A stretch of DNA of 32,678 bases, taken from positions 1-32,678 of the forward strand of contig JARLJN010000195.1 in NCBI GenBank assembly GCA_031291255.1, written 5' to 3'. The notes beneath the pieces are model-generated. The model had not been told where the DNA came from, did no database searches, and was given only the letters and a program-made list of their open reading frames with translations. This document shows, in pieces, positions 8,343-16,322 of the stretch. Positions within the stretch are counted from its first letter, which is position 1, and each line of letters starts with the position of its first letter. A program made the translations under genes and the position numbers. The stretch comes from Gammaproteobacteria bacterium. Lineage in GTDB: Bacteria; Pseudomonadota; Gammaproteobacteria; DSM-16500.

Positions 8343-9581
8343 TTATAACTGTCTGAATAACAAACTACCATTAGTTCCGCCGAATCCAAACGAGTTGGAA
8401 AGCGCTGATGTAATTTTCATATATTGAGGTTTATGCGGCACAAAATTTAAATCACAACCCTCGCTAGGATTGTCTAAATTGATGGTAGGTGGTGCGACTT
8501 GATCTCGAATAGCCAATATACTGAATATGGCTTCTACTGAACCTGCAGCGCCTAACAAATGCCCTGTCATTGATTTGGTTGAACTCACAGCTAGCTTATA
8601 AGCATGATCACCAAAACAACGTTTCACTGCCAACACTTCCAGTTCATCGCCTACAGGAGTGGATGTCCCATGAGCATTGATATAATCCACTTCATCAACA
8701 CGCATACCTGCATCATTAATTGCATTCATCATAGACTTAGCTGCTCCCAAACCTTCAGGATGTGGAGTAGTGATATGTGAAGCATCTGCACTTGAACCAA
8801 AGCCGACTAATTCGGCATATATTTTTGCACCACGCGCTGTAGCGTGTTCGTAACTTTCTAATACGATTACACCCGCTCCATCACCTAAAATAAAACCATC
8901 TCTGTCTTTATCCCAAGGACGACTTGCTTTTTCTGGTGCATCATTGCGTGTAGAAAGAGCGCGCATGGCAGCAAAGCCGCTGATACCAAGCTTAGTGGAA
9001 GCCATTTCTGAACCGCCTGCTACCATGACATCGGCATCGCCATAAGCAATCGTTCGTGCAGCTAATCCTATGTTATGCGTGCCTGTCGTACACGCTGTCA
9101 CAACAGCAATATTCGGACCGCGCATACCGTACATGATAGATAAATTTCCAGCTATCATATTAATGATGGCACCTGGAATGAAAAAAGGTGAAATTCGACG
9201 TGGACCCGATGCAGTTAAAATAGAATGGGACTTTTCGATAAAAGGCAAACCACCAATGCCTGAACCGATAGCTGCGCCTACGCGATCTGCATTTTCTTCA
9301 GAAATTTGCAGACCGGAATCAGCAATAGCTTGGATGGCTGCTGCGAGCCCATATTGAATAAAGTAATCTTTTTTACGCGCTTCTTTTTCAGACATATAAG
9401 GAAGCGGATCAAAGTTTTTGACTGCTGCAGAAATGCGGCAACTCAAATCAGAAGTATCAAATTGATCAATTAGGCTAACACCACTCTTACCAGCAAGAAT
9501 AGCCTTCCAAGTATCGTCCACGTTTAAACCCAATGGACTTACCATACCTAACCCTGTAACAACTACACGTCGCTTACTCAA
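8343..9581 (-). CDS. fabF: 3-oxoacyl-[acyl-carrier-protein] synthase II
   Basis: Condensing enzyme that elongates acyl-ACP with malonyl-ACP in type II fatty acid synthesis. Catalytic Cys in [12 protein letters not shown] (C164 in this numbering), His in [11 protein letters not shown] and His in [15 protein letters not shown] form the Cys-His-His triad, and the C-terminal NSFGFGGTN is present. I place the start at TTG 9581: AAGGAG lies 6 nt upstream and the product then begins [17 protein letters not shown], exactly where E. coli FabF begins, giving 412 residues. An upstream in-frame GTG (9596) would overlap that Shine-Dalgarno and add five non-conserved residues. It lies 54 nt downstream of acpP. 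Confidence 0.93.
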   Translation of the reverse strand: MSKRRVVVTGLGMVSPLGLNVDDTWKAILAGKSGVSLIDQFDTSDLSCRISAAVKNFDPLPYMSEKEARKKDYFIQYGLAAAIQAIADSGLQISEENADRVGAAIGSGIGGLPFIEKSHSILTASGPRRISPFFIPGAIINMIAGNLSIMYGMRGPNIAVVTACTTGTHNIGLAARTIAYGDADVMVAGGSEMASTKLGISGFAAMRALSTRNDAPEKASRPWDKDRDGFILGDGAGVIVLESYEHATARGAKIYAELVGFGSSADASHITTPHPEGLGAAKSMMNAINDAGMRVDEVDYINAHGTSTPVGDELEVLAVKRCFGDHAYKLAVSSTKSMTGHLLGAAGSVEAIFSILAIRDQVAPPTINLDNPSEGCDLNFVPHKPQYMKITSALSNSFGFGGTNGSLLFRQL

Positions 9582-9635
9582 AAATGACTCCTTCACTCAA
9601 CCATCTCATCTAGACAATTAAAAGCAATGATTGCA

Positions 9636-9887
9636 TTAGCTTTTAGAAGATTCTTTTTGATGAGAGTTTATGTAATCAATAGCTTGTTGGATAGTTGTGA
9701 TTTTTTCAGCATCTTCGTCAGGAATTTCAGTTTCAAATTCTTCTTCTAACGCCATAACCAATTCTACTGTATCTAGGGAATCTGCGCCTAAATCATCAAC
9801 GAATGAAGCATCATTTGTGACTTCTTCATCTTTAACACCCAACTGCTCAACAACAATCTTTTTTACACGCGCTTCAACTGTACTCAT
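9636..9887 (-). CDS. acpP: Acyl carrier protein
   Basis: Small acidic carrier (83 residues) that holds growing fatty acids on a 4'-phosphopantetheine arm. The attachment Ser is S37 in [12 protein letters not shown]. The rest follows the ACP pattern closely ([17 protein letters not shown]). The C-terminal HQKESSKS tail is slightly extended and basic. AGGGG six bases before ATG 9887 is a strong ribosome binding site, fitting the very high expression of ACP. The 110-nt gap to fabG is the largest inside the fab cluster and could carry an internal promoter, though no convincing hexamers stood out. Confidence 0.97.
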   Translation of the reverse strand: MSTVEARVKKIVVEQLGVKDEEVTNDASFVDDLGADSLDTVELVMALEEEFETEIPDEDAEKITTIQQAIDYINSHQKESSKS

Positions 9888-9997
9888 AAATTTCCCCTTA
9901 TCAATAAAATTCTGGTCGTATATTACCTAAGAATGCTCTGCGTGTGGTAGTTTATTCGAAAAACAACAACTTGCAAGTGAATCTTACAGCGTTGCGT

Positions 9998-10741
9998 TTA
10001 ATTCATGTACATGCCACCATTGACATGCAAAGTTTGTCCTGTTATATATCCTGCTGATTCTGAAGCAAAAAATGCCACTGCGGCACCGATTTCTTCAACC
10101 AATCCCAGCCGCTGCATAGGTATGCGTTGCAGCAAAGCATTTCGTTGTTCTTCAGGAAGGTTGCGTGTCATATCGGTGTCTATAAAGCCTGGAGCCACCG
10201 CATTAACCGTAATATCCCGCGACCCTACTTCTTGCGCTAATGCTTTAGTAAACCCGATCAATCCCGCTTTTGCAGCAGCGTAATTCACTTGCCCAGGGTT
10301 ACCTGTAGAACCCACTACTGAACCTATACTAATAATCCTACCCCAACGCGCCTTTAACATATCTCTTAAACACGCTTTGGTCATACGATAAATAGAACTC
10401 AGATTGGTTTCTATCACATTACTCCATTCTTCTTCTTTCATTCGTAATAAAAGATTGTCTTGAGTAATGGCAGCGTTATTCACCAAAATGGCAGGCATTC
10501 CAAACTGTGCTTTAACCTCAGCTAAAGCCTGCTCTACCGATTCAGGGCTAGCTACATTGAGCACTAAGCCTATGCCAGCAATATTTGCATTTTTTAGGGC
10601 TTCTGAAATCTTATTAGCACCCTCTATCGTTGTAGCTGTTCCAATAACAGTCGCACCTGCCTGCCCTAAAGCATGCGCTACGGCCTGGCCTATGCCGCGG
10701 CTGGCGCCTGTCACTAAAGCAACTCTGCCTTTTTGTGACAT
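9998..10741 (-). CDS. fabG: 3-oxoacyl-[acyl-carrier-protein] reductase
   Basis: NADPH-dependent short-chain dehydrogenase reducing 3-oxoacyl-ACP, 247 residues. Cofactor motif TGASRGIG (11-18), NNAAIT (about 88-93) and the catalytic Ser-Tyr-Lys triad S141, Y154, K158 (GSVVGS ... VNYAAAKAG) are intact, as is the C-terminal GQTLHVNGGMYM. AAGGAG sits five bases before ATG 10741. fabD ends 9 nt upstream, so fabD and fabG are co-transcribed. Confidence 0.96.
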   Translation of the reverse strand: MSQKGRVALVTGASRGIGQAVAHALGQAGATVIGTATTIEGANKISEALKNANIAGIGLVLNVASPESVEQALAEVKAQFGMPAILVNNAAITQDNLLLRMKEEEWSNVIETNLSSIYRMTKACLRDMLKARWGRIISIGSVVGSTGNPGQVNYAAAKAGLIGFTKALAQEVGSRDITVNAVAPGFIDTDMTRNLPEEQRNALLQRIPMQRLGLVEEIGAAVAFFASESAGYITGQTLHVNGGMYMN

Positions 10742-10750
10742 GGTAACTCC

Positions 10751-11701
10751 TTAATTTGAAATGTACTGTGCCAATAAAGCTTTTAAGCTCGTTAGGTCTG
10801 CACTATTAGTCAATTGGATATCTTTTGCAATACGTTTATTTAAACCATTAAGCACTTTACCTGGACCGCATTCTACTATATCTGTAATGCCCTGTGTAGA
10901 AAATAACTGTATTGTTTCTACCCATCTAACAGGCATTACTAGCTGACGTACCAATCCATCTCTAATGGCTTGAGGTGTAGTATAAGGAACCACATCAACA
11001 TTACTAATAACAGGGATGGTAGGAGTTTCTATCGCAATAGTGGGTAATAAAGCCGTTAATCTTTCTGCGGCAGGCTGCATTAAAGCGCAATGAGATGAAA
11101 CACTTACAGGCAAAAGCTTAGCTAATTTCGCACCTTGCGCTTTAGCTAGGACTAATGCTCTTTCTACAGCTTTGAGATGTCCAGCCACTACCACTTGGCC
11201 AGGGCAATTAAAATTAGCAGGAGACAATACTTCATCATCCATCACTGATTTATGACAAACATCCTGAACAGCCGCATCATCCAACCCTATAACGGCTCCC
11301 AGACCACCCACACCAATAGGCGCAGCTTCTTGCATGTATAATCCTCTGGCAGCCACCAGACGTATTCCATCGCTGAAACTCATCGCTTTCGCACAGACTA
11401 ACGCAGCGTACTCACCTAAACTATGACCCGCTAATAGTGCTGGCTTAAAAGATATTTCTTTTTCTAAAATAGACCAGATGGCATAAGCAGCAGCCAATAA
11501 AGCAGGTTGAGTGTGCACTGTTTTATCAAGTTCTTCTGCAGGACCTGATTGCACTAACTTCCATAGGTCATAGCCTAAAACGAAAGACGCTTCTTCAAAT
11601 GTTTTTTCAACAATAGGAAATTCTCGCGCTATGTCAGATAACATTCCTACTGATTGTGAACCTTGACCGGGAAAAACTACGCCTAGTGTTTGAGTGACCA
11701 T
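10751..11701 (-). CDS. fabD: Malonyl-CoA:ACP transacylase
   Basis: Transfers malonyl from CoA to ACP, supplying the extender unit for FabH, FabB and FabF. The 316 residues carry the GQGSQ motif (12-16), the nucleophilic Ser in GHSLGEYAA (S94) and the catalytic His in VSVSSHCALM (H204), at positions close to E. coli S92 and H201. ATG at 11701 follows fabH by 13 nt; the possible Shine-Dalgarno (AAGG) is rather far upstream. Confidence 0.95.
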   Translation of the reverse strand: MVTQTLGVVFPGQGSQSVGMLSDIAREFPIVEKTFEEASFVLGYDLWKLVQSGPAEELDKTVHTQPALLAAAYAIWSILEKEISFKPALLAGHSLGEYAALVCAKAMSFSDGIRLVAARGLYMQEAAPIGVGGLGAVIGLDDAAVQDVCHKSVMDDEVLSPANFNCPGQVVVAGHLKAVERALVLAKAQGAKLAKLLPVSVSSHCALMQPAAERLTALLPTIAIETPTIPVISNVDVVPYTTPQAIRDGLVRQLVMPVRWVETIQLFSTQGITDIVECGPGKVLNGLNKRIAKDIQLTNSADLTSLKALLAQYISN

Positions 11702-11714
11702 ACTTGAGATTACC

Positions 11715-12680
11715 TTAATATTTAATTAACGCTGAACCCCAAGCTAAGCCGCCGCCAAAACCTTCTAATAGCAGCATCTCACCACGCTTGATTCTTCCAT
11801 CTCTAATGGCTTTATCCAGAGCTAGCGGTATAGATGCGCTAGAAGTATTACCTTGATCTTCTAAAGTAATGGCAACACGCTCAAGAGGCAGGGCAAGTTT
11901 TTTTGCCATCGCTTGAATGATACGAATATTTGCTTGATGCGGAACCAACCAATCAATATCTGATTTCTCTAATGAGTTTGCTTGCAAGGTCTCGTCAAAC
12001 AAATCACCCAAAATATTTACCGCTAATTTAAACAACTGATTGCCAGTCATTTTTATGTATAAAGCTTCTTCTACAGCCATAGGCTTACCAAATCCTACAG
12101 TCAAAGATAAAACATCTTTATGTGTTCCATCTGCGTGTAAATGAGTGGACAAAATGCCTGGCTCTTCGCTTGCACCGATAATCACAGCACCCGCACCATC
12201 ACCAAACAAAACACAAGTGGTTCTGTCAGTCCAATCGACTACACGAGACATGACTTCACTGCCTATGACTAACGCATTTTTAATCACACCATTTTTAATA
12301 AATTGGTCCGCTATACTCAATGCATAAACAAAGCCAGCACAAGCTGTGGAGTTAAGATCGAATGCAGGACAGCCTGCAATGCCTAAACGTTGTTGCAATA
12401 AACAAGCAGTACTAGGAAACATTTTTTGAGGTGTAGTCGTGGCAATAATGATCATGCCTATATCTTCAGGCAAAATGCCTGCTGCATCCATTGCAACACG
12501 CGCGGCATTTTCCGCCATACTTAAAGAGGTTTCATGTTCTGCAGCGATATGACGCTGATGTATACCCGTGCGCTCAATTATCCATTCACTGGTGGTATCG
12601 ACTATTTTTTCCAAGTCTGCATTAGTGAGAATTTTTTCTGGAAGGTAGCCGCCTGTACCTAATATTTTTGAGTATGTCAT
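11715..12680 (-). CDS. fabH: 3-oxoacyl-[acyl-carrier-protein] synthase III
   Basis: Initiates fatty acid synthesis by condensing acetyl-CoA with malonyl-ACP. Catalytic Cys in DLNSTACAGFVYAL (C114 from the chosen start), His in WLVPHQANIRI and Asn in DQGNTSSASIP form the Cys-His-Asn triad; the C-terminal GFGGGLAWGS is typical. I chose ATG 12680, giving MTYSKILGTGGYLPE as in E. coli, over an in-frame TTG 12 nt upstream (12692). The Shine-Dalgarno is weak for either. It lies 35 nt downstream of the plsX stop. Confidence 0.94.
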   Translation of the reverse strand: MTYSKILGTGGYLPEKILTNADLEKIVDTTSEWIIERTGIHQRHIAAEHETSLSMAENAARVAMDAAGILPEDIGMIIIATTTPQKMFPSTACLLQQRLGIAGCPAFDLNSTACAGFVYALSIADQFIKNGVIKNALVIGSEVMSRVVDWTDRTTCVLFGDGAGAVIIGASEEPGILSTHLHADGTHKDVLSLTVGFGKPMAVEEALYIKMTGNQLFKLAVNILGDLFDETLQANSLEKSDIDWLVPHQANIRIIQAMAKKLALPLERVAITLEDQGNTSSASIPLALDKAIRDGRIKRGEMLLLEGFGGGLAWGSALIKY

Positions 12681-12715
12681 TATGTGTTTCAATCCAGAAT
12701 AAAAGTACTTATGAA

Positions 12716-13780
12716 TTATTTCTTAATAGAGTTGTTTGCTTCTTTATTAGAAGCTGCATAAGTAAGCAAGCGCTCTACTTCTGCACCAATACGGTAAGGA
12801 ATATTGTGCTCTACCTGTCTTATAGCCTCTTCAATAGCATAGGAGAAAGCATTAATGCTTGCGCCCCCATGACTTTTAATCACTATACCTTTTAAGCCTA
12901 TAAAACAAGCTCCATTATAACGCTCAGGATCAATTACCTTAGCTAAGGATTTTAAAACGGGTAATGCAATCAAACCTGCTAATTTAGTCAGTATATTTCG
13001 AGCAAAAGCTTTTTTGAGAAATCTTCCAACAAATTTTGCAACGCCTTCAGTTGTTTTTAACGCAACATTTCCGACAAAGCCATCACAAACTACGATGTCA
13101 GCTTCACCTTTATAAATTTCATCGCCTTCAATGTAGCCTTGATAATTTATTCCAGGCGATTGTGAAAGTAACTGAGCGGCTTGTTTTACTTGTTCATTTC
13201 CTTTGATATCTTCTACGCCTATATTTAAAAGATATATTTTGGGATTTTTTATATTATCAATTGCAGATGCTAAAACAGAACCCATCACAGCAAACTGAAA
13301 TAAAAGTTCAGCGTTAGAATCTACATTTGCGCCCAAATCTAACATGCGCATATCTTTATTTTCAGCGATAGTAGGAAAGGAAGAAATAATTGCCGGCCTA
13401 TCAATACCCGGTAATGTCTTCAACACGAAACGTGCCGTTGCCATTAAAGCACCCGTATTGCCAGCGCTAACACAAGCTTGAGCTTTTTCTTCTTTTACTA
13501 AATTAATTGCAACACGCATAGATGAATCTTTTTTGGTACGCAGAGCCAAGGCAGGTGATTCACCCATTTCCACATGTTGAGTTGTGTGTCGAATGATTAA
13601 ACGAGAGGGGTCTATTGAATTATTTTTATTATGAATAAGCAATTGCTGCTGCAGAATTGATTCATCGCCTACTAAAATTAAGACTAAATTATCGTGTCTT
13701 ATTAGTACCTGCAAGGCTGCCGGTACAACAACAGGGGGGCCGTTATCACCCCCCATAGCATCCACTGCAATTGTCATCAT
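12716..13780 (-). CDS. plsX: Phosphate acyltransferase PlsX
   Basis: Peripheral membrane enzyme that makes acyl-phosphate from acyl-ACP, feeding PlsY in phospholipid synthesis. Family signatures are [12 protein letters not shown] at the N-terminus, [35 protein letters not shown] and KSHGGA. About 354 residues, the usual size. The start is ambiguous between ATG 13780, ATG 13777 and TTG 13786; I took the first ATG. It sits just after rpmF, the conserved rpmF-plsX-fabH order that couples ribosome and lipid synthesis genes. Confidence 0.94.
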   Translation of the reverse strand: MMTIAVDAMGGDNGPPVVVPAALQVLIRHDNLVLILVGDESILQQQLLIHNKNNSIDPSRLIIRHTTQHVEMGESPALALRTKKDSSMRVAINLVKEEKAQACVSAGNTGALMATARFVLKTLPGIDRPAIISSFPTIAENKDMRMLDLGANVDSNAELLFQFAVMGSVLASAIDNIKNPKIYLLNIGVEDIKGNEQVKQAAQLLSQSPGINYQGYIEGDEIYKGEADIVVCDGFVGNVALKTTEGVAKFVGRFLKKAFARNILTKLAGLIALPVLKSLAKVIDPERYNGACFIGLKGIVIKSHGGASINAFSYAIEEAIRQVEHNIPYRIGAEVERLLTYAASNKEANNSIKK

Positions 13781-13791
13781 TTTCAAAGGAG

Positions 13792-13995
13792 TTACTCTTC
13801 AGTATTATCTTCTACAGTCGCAGCTTTTTTGGCGATAACTAGGCGCCCTTTATAATAGCCTTCTGGACTGATATGGTGACGACGATGCGTTTCACCCGTC
13901 GCTGCATCTACTGATAACGCTGATCCTGTCAATGCATCATGTGCGCGACGCATACCGCGTTTTGAACGGGTTACTCGACTTTTTTGTACTGGCAT
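13792..13995 (-). CDS. rpmF: 50S ribosomal protein L32
   Basis: A 67-residue basic ribosomal protein. The N-terminus [20 protein letters not shown] is diagnostic of L32, and [15 protein letters not shown] follows. It has no zinc-binding Cys pairs, as in E. coli. GGAG lies 7 nt before ATG 13995. It is 11 nt upstream of plsX and 106 nt downstream of yceD, with a hairpin in that upstream gap. Confidence 0.97.
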   Translation of the reverse strand: MPVQKSRVTRSKRGMRRAHDALTGSALSVDAATGETHRRHHISPEGYYKGRLVIAKKAATVEDNTEE

Positions 13996-14066
13996 TACTT
14001 AACTCCTCACAGTTGGTATCAACATCTTCTTAGAATGTTGACTTAAAATTATCTGGATATAACATG

Positions 14067-14103
14067 AATTCAACATTTTACCAGATACACTAAATGTTGA
14101 ATT
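14067..14103 (-). promoter_or_regulatory. Intra-operon hairpin at the yceD stop, upstream of rpmF
   Basis: A perfect 12-bp inverted repeat AATTCAACATTT (14067-14078) and AAATGTTGAATT (14092-14103) with a 13-nt loop overlaps the TAA of yceD (14102-14104). A second pairing is possible between TATCTGG (14050-14056) and CCAGATA (14081-14087). With little GC and no terminal T-run it is a poor terminator; an RNA-processing or attenuation role in the yceD-rpmF transcript is more likely, but this is inference. Confidence 0.5.
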
Positions 14104-14635
14104 ATTCTTTATTCTTAGACTTCAGTGATTCAATAATCTTAAATGGATTCACTTTTGCTCCACCCACTGCTGACTCAACCTCTGCCGCTATAACTGGGAG
14201 CTTCACTCTACAATCAGAAGCATCATGCATAGGCACTATAGGTAAACTCAGTATTAATTCATCTTCTATCATATCATTTATGACTAGCTCATCATCCTTA
14301 ACTATCAAAGGCTCATAATGATCTGGAAGCTTCTTCGCTGCCTCTTCAGAGCGGACTAGCCCTGAGCTTAAATGATCATGAATAGCCAATGAAAAAGGCT
14401 CCAGGCAACGCTGGCACTGTAACGTGACCTTTGTTTCAAAGCTGCCCTTTAAATACTTGATACCTTGGGGATCTATCCCAAATACAACATCAATTGCCAC
14501 CTCTCCATCACTTTCTAACAAACTAGGCGTTAGTCTATCCATATCCTTAAGTTGCAAACGACCTTGTAAGCGTCCTGCATTTTCTGCATAACGATAGGGA
14601 TCTATGTGTGTAGGTAAAATATAGTTCTTATCCAT
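14102..14635 (-). CDS. yceD: YceD/DUF177 family protein (large ribosomal RNA accumulation protein)
   Basis: A 177-residue protein of the DUF177 family, implicated in 23S rRNA accumulation in E. coli and plants. The characteristic core is the CxxC of LQCQRCLEPF, followed by acidic stretches (EEAAKKLPDHYEP, DDELVINDMIEDELILSLP). It has the conserved location immediately upstream of rpmF, with which it is usually co-transcribed. Start at ATG 14635. Confidence 0.9.
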   Translation of the reverse strand: MDKNYILPTHIDPYRYAENAGRLQGRLQLKDMDRLTPSLLESDGEVAIDVVFGIDPQGIKYLKGSFETKVTLQCQRCLEPFSLAIHDHLSSGLVRSEEAAKKLPDHYEPLIVKDDELVINDMIEDELILSLPIVPMHDASDCRVKLPVIAAEVESAVGGAKVNPFKIIESLKSKNKE

Positions 14636-14713
14636 GGCCGGCGATTTTATGCTGATGTCGCATCGCTGTCAAATAGAAGCACACCTTTGAACGCAACTCT
14701 TTCAATGTAAATA

Positions 14714-15655
14714 TCATAATTTATCAAGACACTTCTTTAACTCAGGGTCTAAAGGCGCTGTCACCTTAACGTGCTGACCGGTTGAAGGTATCGTAAATTC
14801 AATAAGATGCGAATGCAGAAACAAACGTTTCAACCCTATTTCCCGCAATTTTTTATTGAATTCTTTATCCCCGTACTTTTCATCACCCGCAATAGGATGA
14901 CTGCGATAACGGGCATGCACCCTAATCTGGTGCGTACGCCCTGTGTGCAGGGTAGCTTCAACCAACATAGCACCTTGATAGCTTTGAATGGGCTCAAATA
15001 CGGTTAATGATGGCTTTCCCTCTTGATCTACTTTCACTATACGCTCGCCGCTGCTTAAATGATTTTTTCTCAAAGCCGCTTCTACCCGCAACTCTGAAGG
15101 ACTCCAATGACCCTTAGTTAAAGCCAAATAGACTTTATGAACCTGCCCTGTACGTAACAGCCCATGAATTTCTCTGAGAGTACTGCGCTTTTTTGCTAAA
15201 ATTAAACAGCCTGAAGTATCAGCATCCAAACGATGAACCAACTCCAATTGAGGCAGTTTGGGATACATTGCACGCAAGGTTTCTACTACCCCTACTTGCA
15301 CGCCCGTACCTCCATGCACAGGAATACCAGACGGTTTATTGATAATCAGTAAGTTCTTGTCTTCATACAAAATGCGATCCGTTAACATAGCAACAGAGCG
15401 CTTCCCTGGGGGCGCAGCAACGACTTTTTCTTCTAAATGCATAGGAGGAAGGCGTATTACATCACCCAATTGTAAACGGTAACTGGGTTGAGTACGTTTT
15501 TTGTTAACCCTCACTTCCCCTTTGCGTAGCAAACGATATATCCGTGTCTTAGGCAGACTTTTCAAACGTGTCACTAAAAAATTATCAATGCGCTGATCTG
15601 CATAGCCTTCTTCTATTGTTATATATTGCACAGGCGTTATTTGCGTATTTACCAT
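14714..15655 (-). CDS. rluC: Ribosomal large subunit pseudouridine synthase C
   Basis: Converts specific 23S rRNA uridines to pseudouridine (positions 955, 2504 and 2580 in E. coli). Residues 20-80 form an S4 RNA-binding domain (QRIDNFLV ... LRKGEVRVNKKRTQ). The catalytic domain carries HRLDADTSG with D144 as nucleophile, the same number as in E. coli RluC. LHTGRTHQIRVH and HSHLIEF motifs follow. 313 residues, typical. RluC rather than RluD follows from its position divergent from rne and upstream of yceD-rpmF, as in E. coli. Confidence 0.93.
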   Translation of the reverse strand: MVNTQITPVQYITIEEGYADQRIDNFLVTRLKSLPKTRIYRLLRKGEVRVNKKRTQPSYRLQLGDVIRLPPMHLEEKVVAAPPGKRSVAMLTDRILYEDKNLLIINKPSGIPVHGGTGVQVGVVETLRAMYPKLPQLELVHRLDADTSGCLILAKKRSTLREIHGLLRTGQVHKVYLALTKGHWSPSELRVEAALRKNHLSSGERIVKVDQEGKPSLTVFEPIQSYQGAMLVEATLHTGRTHQIRVHARYRSHPIAGDEKYGDKEFNKKLREIGLKRLFLHSHLIEFTIPSTGQHVKVTAPLDPELKKCLDKL

Positions 15656-15686
15656 TTAATCCAATCCAGAATTATCATTGGCCGAC

Positions 15687-15695
15687 ATCATAACA
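15687..15695 (-). promoter_or_regulatory. Candidate extended -10 promoter for rluC
   Basis: Reading on the minus strand, TGTTATGAT matches an extended -10 (TGnTATGAT) about 30 nt upstream of the rluC ATG. No good -35 hexamer was recognised at 17 nt. It would serve rluC and possibly the whole ribosomal/fatty-acid operon. Confidence 0.35.
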
Positions 15696-16141
15696 AAAAA
15701 TAGAAAGTAATCCTATTGCTGCGCAAATTATGCGCCAAAAAAAGGCTTTATTTATCTCGTTTAGGAAAGGGGCTATCTCATTGATCAAGCAGAAAATTAC
15801 TGATATATTTAGATTTGCTATATATAGCAAGATTTTTAACGTGTATTCGCATGAGATTATGGCCAAAAAACACTCACTAGCCTGGGAATTGAGTGCCAGA
15901 TAGAGTTTTTTGAGAACAAATAGCTGATTAAAATTAATCATTTTTGGCATATTAATCATAACGTTAGCGTATACTTTGAATTTAAAATATAAACAGTGTT
16001 CTGATATCTTGTGAATGAGCCATAAATGTGTGGCACCTAACATTTTTAGAGCGAAATATGAATGTGTTATTCAAGATTCTTGGAATAACAAATGAATAAA
16101 GAAGCCGATTTTAATATTTAATAAAATATTCTGGTCCCGCT

Positions 16142-16291
16142 ATGCAGACGAAAATTAAAACTATTGTTCCGCTTAGCCTTGGTGCATTACTGCGCCCCGC
16201 CACACTAGGTCGACCTTCGGATTCTTCTACTCATTTAACATTTTCGCACGCATCTCCAAAAAAGAAGCGGCCACAGGCATCACATAAATAA
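16142..16291 (+). CDS. Possible 49-residue basic small ORF in the rne leader
   Basis: An ATG-initiated frame of 49 residues with a hydrophobic start (IVPLSLGALLRP), a Ser/Thr-rich middle and a basic end (SPKKKRPQASHK). No Shine-Dalgarno precedes it and I recognise no family. It ends 31 nt before rne, so it could be an upstream ORF or simply a chance frame in a conserved leader RNA. Low confidence. Confidence 0.15.
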   Translation: MQTKIKTIVPLSLGALLRPATLGRPSDSSTHLTFSHASPKKKRPQASHK

Positions 16292-16296
16292 CAGAG

Positions 16297-16318
16297 CACC
16301 TGAATAATTTAACAGGTG
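16297..16318 (+). promoter_or_regulatory. Hairpin sequestering the rne ribosome binding site
   Basis: CACCTG (16297-16302) pairs perfectly with CAGGTG (16313-16318) around a 10-nt AT-only loop. The right arm contains the rne Shine-Dalgarno (AGGTG), 4 nt before ATG 16323. RNase E in E. coli feeds back on its own mRNA through the 5' leader; an occluded Shine-Dalgarno would suit such control, but function is inferred. Confidence 0.5.
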
Positions 16319-16322
16319 ACCA

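Larger units (their letters stand above)
15656..16322. other. Divergent rluC-rne intergenic region and rne leader
   Basis: A 667-bp gap between divergent genes. The left part (about 15700-16130) is very AT-rich. A 122-codon open frame there on the minus strand (15675-16043) has no ribosome binding site and no recognisable content, so I regard it as chance. The right part (16135-16322) is less AT-rich and probably belongs to the rne 5' leader, which in E. coli is about 360 nt and mediates autoregulation. A possible 49-codon frame (16142-16291) and a hairpin over the rne Shine-Dalgarno lie here and are listed separately. Confidence 0.6.

Noticed and set aside
15675..16043. 122-codon minus-strand frame in the rluC-rne gap
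   Set aside because: AT-rich region, no ribosome binding site before its ATG, no recognisable domain and odd composition; most likely a chance frame.
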